Below, piece after piece: positions 7,727-12,057 of a DNA stretch of 12,057 nucleotides; within the stretch, counting starts at the first letter, position 1; the number at the start of each line of letters is the position of its first letter. Origin of the DNA: Methanosarcinales archaeon (GTDB lineage: Archaea > Halobacteriota > Syntropharchaeia > Alkanophagales > Methanospirareceae); assembly GCA_025464425.1 (NCBI GenBank), contig JAODGV010000022.1, forward strand, positions 1 to 12,057, given 5' to 3'. The notes under the pieces are model-generated. The model did no database searches. It saw only the letters and a program-made list of their open reading frames with translations, and had not been told where the DNA came from. The position numbers were made by a program, and so were the translations under genes.

Positions 7727-7732
7727 CTCCTC
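7727..7732 (-). promoter_or_regulatory. Shine-Dalgarno-like GAGGAG upstream of the ATPase gene
   Basis: A strong anti-16S match on the minus strand. Its spacing (18 bases) is too long for the ATG at 7708 but ideal (5 bases) for the three-codon frame at 7721-7710. It immediately follows a TATA-like element, so whether it is transcribed depends on where the transcript begins. Confidence 0.4.
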
Positions 7733-7739
7733 TTATAAA
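7733..7739 (-). promoter_or_regulatory. TATA-box-like element for the ATPase gene
   Basis: On the minus strand this reads TTTATAA, preceded by a purine-rich GGAAAA stretch that could serve as a BRE. The usual archaeal spacing of about 25 bases would put the transcript start near 7710, giving an almost leaderless mRNA for the ATPase gene. The whole 60-base gap after the preceding gene is A+T-rich. Confidence 0.4.
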
Positions 7740-7768
7740 TATTTTCCATTCACTGGCTGCTTATAGTC

Positions 7769-8557
7769 TCACGTGACTTTAACCAGTTTCAATGCCGGTT
7801 CACCTTTTATCTCCGATACCTGACCCATCAAATCGTCCATATGCTCGGCAGAGCACTCAACACAGATGATTGCAGAACCCTCACCGCCATCCACACCGCC
7901 TGCACCTATCGGGAACGCATCACTCGCACCCAGTATCTTCAATGCTTCAATCTCCGTGACAACCCTGCCGTATACGGGCATCAAGCCCACAGGCTTACCC
8001 ATGGAATGCGAGAATTTCTCTATACCAACCCGCTTTGCTGCTTCTGTGACTGGATAGGGGATGGTCTTCTCAATGCCCACAGGTATGATGAAATTAACAC
8101 CCCGTGCCATTACTCGCCCTAAGGTGATACCTATGGTACCGCCACGGGTGTTCGCCATGAGTATGCCCGCTGTACCGGTCGCATCAAGCGCATTCGCACC
8201 TTTTATGAATACATCATCTGCGGATAGCTCATCCACGACCTCTTCTATGGCTGCATCAATTACTTCACCATTCTTCAGTATCAACTCTTTACTTCGCTCT
8301 TCTTTCGGTACTATGGAAGTACCCTCAGATGTTACCACACCGGCTGCGTATCTACCCTTATCTATCTTCTCATGGCTCGATAGTGCAGCCAGCAGCTCTT
8401 CCGCCACGTACGCATTGGTGGTTCCCAGCCCGACTATGATGATGCCATGCTTCAATGCTCGCCTGACCTCTTCCAGATTCCTCACCCCTTTTGCTATCAA
8501 TCGCTTTGATTCGGCAGGTGTAAGTACAATCAGTGCTTTTACCACTTCACCGCTCAT
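7769..8557 (-). CDS. Unrecognised conserved-looking archaeal protein, possible NagB/RpiA-like fold
   Basis: A 262-residue soluble protein with no signal peptide or membrane segment; I cannot name its family. A glycine-rich turn, GLGTTNAY (43-50), follows a hydrophobic strand near the N-terminus. A second strand leads to DVFIKGANALDATGT (115-129), then NTRGGTIG (136-143), a PVGIEKTIPYPV stretch (159-170) and a glycine-rich GAGGVDGGEGS (218-228) before a short C-terminal domain. The first two motifs loosely recall the NagB/RpiA/CoA-transferase and eIF2B-like fold, in which similar loops bind a sugar phosphate or nucleotide; this is inference only. The well-kept glycine and Asp motifs and the base composition matching its neighbours suggest a real enzyme rather than a spurious frame. 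It starts 33 bases after the pelA stop in the same direction, so co-transcription with pelA is likely. No ribosome-binding site is visible before the ATG. Confidence 0.8.
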   Translation of the reverse strand: MSGEVVKALIVLTPAESKRLIAKGVRNLEEVRRALKHGIIIVGLGTTNAYVAEELLAALSSHEKIDKGRYAAGVVTSEGTSIVPKEERSKELILKNGEVIDAAIEEVVDELSADDVFIKGANALDATGTAGILMANTRGGTIGITLGRVMARGVNFIIPVGIEKTIPYPVTEAAKRVGIEKFSHSMGKPVGLMPVYGRVVTEIEALKILGASDAFPIGAGGVDGGEGSAIICVECSAEHMDDLMGQVSEIKGEPALKLVKVT

Positions 8558-8590
8558 GGTCTGTGATTATCTTCTTATCCCTAATAAATA

Positions 8591-9664
8591 TTACCGGAGT
8601 TTGAATCTTAGCATGGCGGCAATACCACCGAGTGCTTTTAACCGCTTACCGGGTTCGAACTCGGTACTGAAGACCACAATATTACCACCCATCCGCTCTA
8701 CACCCCTGAGTAGGTCCTCTATCTCCTCACTTCCCTCTGCCATAAGCATCTCATCGCATACGAGGAGTCTCTCTACTGCACCATACTGCATCGCTTTTCG
8801 TACCTCAGCTTCGCCATACACTGCCAGACCGCCTTCATCACGACTTATCTCCGCCATCAAATTCGCCAGTAACTTCACTTCCCGCGCCAGCCGCTCCACG
8901 GCTCTCAATCTCGCCACTGCACCACGTTTCAATACCTCCATGAAGCCCGATATGCCTGTTGATGACGCCTGTTCTATCACTGCTCGCTTATGCAGTTCTG
9001 GCGCTTTCTCACGCATGAATTCATAGAATTCGTTCTTTATGAACCCAGGACCCGCAATGATGAGCGCATCACAGGCATTGGAATAATAAGCCTGCTGCAA
9101 CTGGTTCAATACATCATTGAAGAATTCTTTCATTGTTGAATCCCCGCTGCCTTTGCCCGAGCCGTACCGTATCGAGAAGAGTTCATCCACCCCATACTGG
9201 CGTACTATACCCGCAACAGCCTCACCTGATTCTATCGTCAGGATAATTATGGGCGCCTTATTCGAGGCTCGTTCGGCTTCTCTTAACCGTTCCAGCTGGT
9301 GTGTTCTCCAGTTGCTCTTGATGATTGATAGCTCTATCTCTGGCTCGATATTGAATGTGTGGTAGTAACCCGCATCAAGACCGGTCTCTATCACTCCCTT
9401 CACACGCAATCGGTGCGAGAATTTGTGGAACTCCACACCCTCTACTCGTATACCCAGTCGAACCCGCTTCTTCTCCGTCTTATCTGGTCTGATCTTGTCG
9501 GTTGATTCCTCCACACGGCGGAATGTGGAGGAATAGACCAGATCGCCTGGTTCTATCACATATCTCAGATGCCAGAGGTCATCGGTCGATTCGGGCATCA
9601 CCGTGATTTCACCCGCTATTTGCTGATTCTCTCGCCTCTTCAGTCGCTTTCTCAGGAGTTTCAT
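8591..9664 (-). CDS. pelA: Pelota (archaeal Dom34), ribosome rescue and mRNA surveillance factor
   Basis: A 357-residue paralogue of release factor eRF1/aRF1. It binds the empty A site of stalled ribosomes with the GTPase aEF1A and, with ABCE1, splits them. The three-domain layout is intact: an Sm-like N-terminal domain (about 1-130, with LWHLRYVIEPGDLVYSSTFR at 30-49), a central domain (about 137-265, with AGPGFIKNEF at 204-213) and a C-terminal eRF1_3-type domain (about 266-357). There is no GGQ motif, as expected for Pelota, so it does not hydrolyse peptidyl-tRNA. Length is normal. The ATG at 9664 is supported by AAGGAG five bases upstream. It is followed closely by the unrecognised gene and diverges from cdc48. 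Confidence 0.96.
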   Translation of the reverse strand: MKLLRKRLKRRENQQIAGEITVMPESTDDLWHLRYVIEPGDLVYSSTFRRVEESTDKIRPDKTEKKRVRLGIRVEGVEFHKFSHRLRVKGVIETGLDAGYYHTFNIEPEIELSIIKSNWRTHQLERLREAERASNKAPIIILTIESGEAVAGIVRQYGVDELFSIRYGSGKGSGDSTMKEFFNDVLNQLQQAYYSNACDALIIAGPGFIKNEFYEFMREKAPELHKRAVIEQASSTGISGFMEVLKRGAVARLRAVERLAREVKLLANLMAEISRDEGGLAVYGEAEVRKAMQYGAVERLLVCDEMLMAEGSEEIEDLLRGVERMGGNIVVFSTEFEPGKRLKALGGIAAMLRFKLR

Positions 9665-9667
9665 GGG

Positions 9668-9689
9668 TGCTCCTTTATTGCTCCTTTAT
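9668..9689 (-). repeat. Perfect 11-base tandem repeat carrying two Shine-Dalgarno copies before pelA
   Basis: On the minus strand the unit ATAAAGGAGCA occurs twice head to tail (9689-9679 and 9678-9668), then CCC and the pelA ATG. The nearer AAGGAG has the ideal 5-base spacing, while the farther one is 16 bases away. The farther copy also overlaps a TATA-like AATATAAA (9693-9686), which would give a leaderless transcript if used. The repeat is seen directly; its effect is inferred. Confidence 0.75.
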
Positions 9690-9701
9690 ATTCCTTCTAT
9701 T

Positions 9702-9717
9702 GATGAATAGATGAATA
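9702..9717 (+). repeat. Perfect 8-base tandem repeat in the pelA/cdc48 divergent region
   Basis: The word GATGAATA occurs twice in direct succession. It lies upstream of the pelA start region, where an operator or promoter element could sit. It may simply be a slippage product. The rest of the 191-base gap (9665-9855) is A+T-rich and holds promoter-like words but no tRNA-like or other RNA structure that I can see. Confidence 0.5.
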
Positions 9718-9781
9718 CCAATCCTGCTGGGGCGTAGTCATTGAACCACGATGCTTTCAGTCTTTCGGTAAGTAATAAAAA

Positions 9782-9794
9782 GATATAATATAGG
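9782..9794 (+). promoter_or_regulatory. TATA-box-like promoter element for cdc48
   Basis: An uninterrupted GATATAATATAGG run lies about 65 bases before the cdc48 ATG. The usual spacing would start the transcript near 9812-9820 and give a leader of roughly 40 bases that contains the ribosome-binding site at 9846. Confidence 0.4.
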
Positions 9795-9845
9795 CGCTAT
9801 TGTTAATTCTATAAGTACTATTATGTGGGTATCATTATAGGTGTA

Positions 9846-9851
9846 GAGGTG
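9846..9851 (+). promoter_or_regulatory. Ribosome-binding site of cdc48
   Basis: GAGGTG matches the archaeal anti-Shine-Dalgarno sequence and lies 4 bases before the ATG at 9856, which supports this start over any downstream one. Confidence 0.65.
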
Positions 9852-9855
9852 TAAG

Positions 9856-12057
9856 ATGACGGATAATGAAGAAGAGAGAAGAGAGGTGGTGCTCCGCGTA
9901 GCGGAAGCGTACCATCGTGATGCCGGACGGGGCATAGCACGGATAGATGCTGATACAATGCGTAAGCTTGGCGTTGTTACAGGGGATGTGGTGGAGATAG
10001 AGGGGAAGAATATCGCAACTGCTATTGTCTGGCCCGGTTATGCCCCTGATAGTGATAAGAACATAATCAGAATTGATGGTAACATAAGGAGTAATGCCGG
10101 TGTTGCGATTGATGACCGTGTGCGTGTGCGGAAGACGAGGGTGAAAGAAGCGAGGAGGATCACGCTCGAGCCCACGCAGCCGGTGAGAATCGCGGGTGGC
10201 GAACGTTACCTGGCGAGGATATTGAAAGGGCGTCCAATAACGAAAGGACAGATCATAAGGGTTGAGATGCTCGGTAATCCCATAACGTTCGTGGTTACCA
10301 ATACAGTACCGCCGGGTACGGTGATACCGGATCTGAACACTGAGATAATACTGCGGAAGGCGCGTGAGGAGCGGGTGGGCGTACCGCACGTGACTTATGA
10401 GGACATAGGCGGTTTGAAACGCGAGATAGGGATGATCCGGGAGATGATAGAGCTGCCATTGCGCCATCCGGAGCTATTCGAGCGGCTGGGTATAGAGCCG
10501 CCGAAGGGTGTACTTCTTCATGGACCACCGGGCACGGGCAAGACATTGATAGCGAAGGCGGTGGCGAATGAGACCGATGCGAATTTCTATTCCATCTCGG
10601 GTCCTGAGATAATGAGCAAGTTCTATGGAGAGAGCGAGAAGCATCTGCGAGACATATTTGAGGAGGCGGGCAAGACCGCGCCTTCTATCATATTCATTGA
10701 TGAGATAGATTCGATAGCGCCGAAGCGAGGAGAGACAACGGGCGAGGTGGAACGGCGTGTCGTTGCTCAGCTACTGGCGCTTATGGATGGTTTACAGTCA
10801 CGCGGGCAGGTGGTTGTTGTTGGCGCTACGAACCGACCGAATGCACTTGATGAGGCGTTAAGGCGTGGTGGCAGGTTTGATCGTGAGATAGAGATAGGCA
10901 TACCGGACAGAAACGGGCGGGAGGAGATACTGCAGGTGCATACACGGGGTATGCCACTTGCCGATGATGTGGACCTGAAGGAGCTGGCTGATCTTACGCA
11001 CGGGTTCGTTGGCGCGGACCTCGCCACACTGTGTAAGGAGGCGGCGATGCATGCACTCCGCAGGATACTGCCCGAGATAGATATGGATAAGGACATCCCG
11101 CCGGAAGTGATGGAGAAGTTACGAGTGACGAGAGACGATTTCAAGGAGGCGTTGAAGAATACCGAACCTTCTGCGTTACGTGAGGTATTTGTGGAGGTAC
11201 CGAATGTCAGATGGGATGATATCGGCGGTCTGGAGCGAGTGAAGCAGGAATTGAAGGAGGTTGTGGAATGGCCGCTGAAGTATCCCGACGCGTTTGCTCA
11301 TCTCAAATCCACGCCACCAAAGGGTATACTCCTGTTTGGACCGCCTGGCACCGGTAAGACGATGCTGGCGAAGGCAGTAGCGAACGAGAGCGAAGCGAAC
11401 TTCATATCAATCAAGGGTCCGGAATTGCTATCCAAATGGGTGGGAGAGAGTGAACGAGCGGTTCGTGAGATATTCAGGAAAGCGAAGCAGGCGGCGCCAT
11501 GTATCGTATTCCTCGATGAGATAGATTCGATAGCGCCGGTACGCGGCGGCGGTTATGACTCGCATGTTACGGAGCGGGTGGTATCTCAGATGCTTACCGA
11601 GATGGACGGTCTGGAGGAGTTGAAGGAGGTGGTTGTTATAGGCGCGACAAACCGCCCGGACATGGTTGATCCGGCATTACTCCGACCCGGACGACTCGAC
11701 CGGTTGATATACATTCCACTACCGGACGTAGAGGAGCGGAAGAAGATATTTGAGGTGCATCTAAGAGGCAAGCCAGTAGCCAGAGATGTTGACATAGAAG
11801 AACTTGCGAAGCAGACTGAGAACTATGTAGGTGCGGATATAGCAGCAATAGTGCGGGAAGCGGTGATGAATGCTCTGCGTGAGTTCATCAATTCGGGCGT
11901 ACCCGCGGAACATATAAAAGAAGCGGTGAAGAACGTGGTGATAAAGAAGCAGCATCTGGAGGCTGCTATTAAGACAGTGAAGCCTTCTGCACCGCCGGAA
12001 GTGCAGAATACATTCAAATCAAAGGCGGAGGATTTCGTGAAATACGCTTATGTGTGA
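9856..12057 (+). CDS. cdc48: Cdc48/VAT-type double AAA+ ATPase (p97 family)
   Basis: A 733-residue hexameric unfoldase that pulls apart protein complexes and can feed substrates to the proteasome. An N-terminal substrate/cofactor domain (about 10-175, double-psi barrel plus second lobe) is followed by two AAA domains. D1 has Walker A GPPGTGKT (223-230), Walker B Asp282-Glu283, sensor Asn326 and arginine fingers Arg337/Arg340. D2 has Walker A 495-502, Walker B Asp554-Glu555, sensor Asn599 and Arg610/Arg613. Both pore loops are aromatic: KFYGESE (255-261) in D1 and KWVGESE (527-533) in D2. Aromatic residues in D1 are an archaeal trait, unlike human p97. The D1 finger loop reads RRGGRFD where a proline is more usual in archaea. 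The chain ends Ala-Tyr-Val, a loose match to the HbYX proteasome-docking motif. The gene is complete, with its TGA on the last base of the window. Confidence 0.97.
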   Translation: MTDNEEERREVVLRVAEAYHRDAGRGIARIDADTMRKLGVVTGDVVEIEGKNIATAIVWPGYAPDSDKNIIRIDGNIRSNAGVAIDDRVRVRKTRVKEARRITLEPTQPVRIAGGERYLARILKGRPITKGQIIRVEMLGNPITFVVTNTVPPGTVIPDLNTEIILRKAREERVGVPHVTYEDIGGLKREIGMIREMIELPLRHPELFERLGIEPPKGVLLHGPPGTGKTLIAKAVANETDANFYSISGPEIMSKFYGESEKHLRDIFEEAGKTAPSIIFIDEIDSIAPKRGETTGEVERRVVAQLLALMDGLQSRGQVVVVGATNRPNALDEALRRGGRFDREIEIGIPDRNGREEILQVHTRGMPLADDVDLKELADLTHGFVGADLATLCKEAAMHALRRILPEIDMDKDIPPEVMEKLRVTRDDFKEALKNTEPSALREVFVEVPNVRWDDIGGLERVKQELKEVVEWPLKYPDAFAHLKSTPPKGILLFGPPGTGKTMLAKAVANESEANFISIKGPELLSKWVGESERAVREIFRKAKQAAPCIVFLDEIDSIAPVRGGGYDSHVTERVVSQMLTEMDGLEELKEVVVIGATNRPDMVDPALLRPGRLDRLIYIPLPDVEERKKIFEVHLRGKPVARDVDIEELAKQTENYVGADIAAIVREAVMNALREFINSGVPAEHIKEAVKNVVIKKQHLEAAIKTVKPSAPPEVQNTFKSKAEDFVKYAYV

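Noticed and set aside
8061..9026. A 321-codon open frame on the plus strand running across the unrecognised gene and part of pelA
   Set aside because: It lies antisense to two well-supported genes and spans their intergenic gap. Its translation is Ser/Ala/Pro-rich low complexity with no domain, as expected from the reverse of G+C-balanced coding sequence.
9665..9855. A possible tRNA or small RNA in the pelA/cdc48 gap
   Set aside because: No acceptor-stem pairing, T-loop or anticodon-arm pattern could be found by eye; the gap is A+T-rich promoter-like sequence.
9835..10467. A 210-codon minus-strand open frame over the start of cdc48
   Set aside because: It is entirely antisense to the clearly coding Cdc48 N-domain, rich in His/Tyr/Arg, and has no recognisable motif.
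10868..10890. RRGG in place of RRPG/RRFG in the D1 arginine-finger loop of Cdc48, considered as a defect
   Set aside because: Both finger arginines are retained and the intervening position varies even between p97 and archaeal enzymes, so function is probably kept.
10699..11538. A 24-base identical run at the Walker B regions of Cdc48 D1 (10699-10722) and D2 (11515-11538), considered as gene conversion
   Set aside because: It encodes the nearly invariant DEIDSIAP motif, the genome favours the same codons, and the flanks diverge at once. Conservation and codon bias explain it.
1..12057. CRISPR arrays, insertion sequences, transposon ends or integration sites
   Set aside because: No spaced direct repeats, transposase-like proteins or terminal inverted repeats were found, including around the A+T-rich ATPase gene.

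Overview
The window is archaeal. Three genes belong to families with archaeal-type sequences: a Pelota release-factor paralogue, a two-domain Cdc48/VAT AAA ATPase, and an archaeal/eukaryal-type aspartyl-tRNA synthetase. The methionyl-tRNA synthetase has a four-knuckle zinc region, and putative promoters look like TATA boxes. LL-diaminopimelate aminotransferase and a LeuD-type small subunit suggest a methanogen-related euryarchaeon. Heavy use of ATA isoleucine codons at medium G+C would fit an ANME-1/Methanophagales-like lineage, but that placement is a guess from style, not evidence of descent.

Layout. Positions 65-550 (+) hold a complete leuD-type gene that converges on, and overlaps by 9 bases, a long leftward gene run. 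Reading from right to left, that run is an ABC/OLD-type AAA ATPase (7708-6095), aspS (6098-4800), metG (4743-3100), a PmbA/TldE protein (3103-1754) and dapL (1711-542). Two junctions are 4-base ATGA overlaps (ATPase/aspS and metG/pmbA). The aspS-metG gap is 56 bases and the pmbA-dapL gap is 42 bases. Each of these gaps has a short T-run on the transcribed strand, so this may be several transcripts rather than one. Further right, pelA (9664-8591) and an unrecognised conserved-looking protein (8557-7769) form a second leftward pair. cdc48 (9856-12057, +) diverges from pelA across a 191-base intergenic region and is complete, ending on the last base of the window.

Function. Most genes are housekeeping: amino-acid biosynthesis (leucine or a related 2-oxoacid pathway, and lysine), tRNA charging, ribosome rescue and protein unfolding. 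AspRS carries His28 and Pro87, the two residues associated with non-discriminating archaeal AspRS, so it probably charges both tRNA-Asp and tRNA-Asn. The divergent pelA/cdc48 pair puts a ribosome-rescue factor beside an unfoldase, which is suggestive of linked quality control but unproven.

The one gene that looks foreign is the ATPase at 6095-7708. Sample lines inside it are 27-28% G+C, against 52-57% in its neighbours, and it is joined to aspS by a start/stop overlap. It has an ABC-type ATPase core without a TOPRIM nuclease domain, and it ends in a coiled-coil and a possible winged helix. No RNA genes, CRISPR arrays, insertion sequences or transposon ends are visible. No complete new multi-gene system can be demonstrated here. 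The best leads are the ATPase cassette, the unknown gene downstream of pelA, and the unusual start region of the ATPase.
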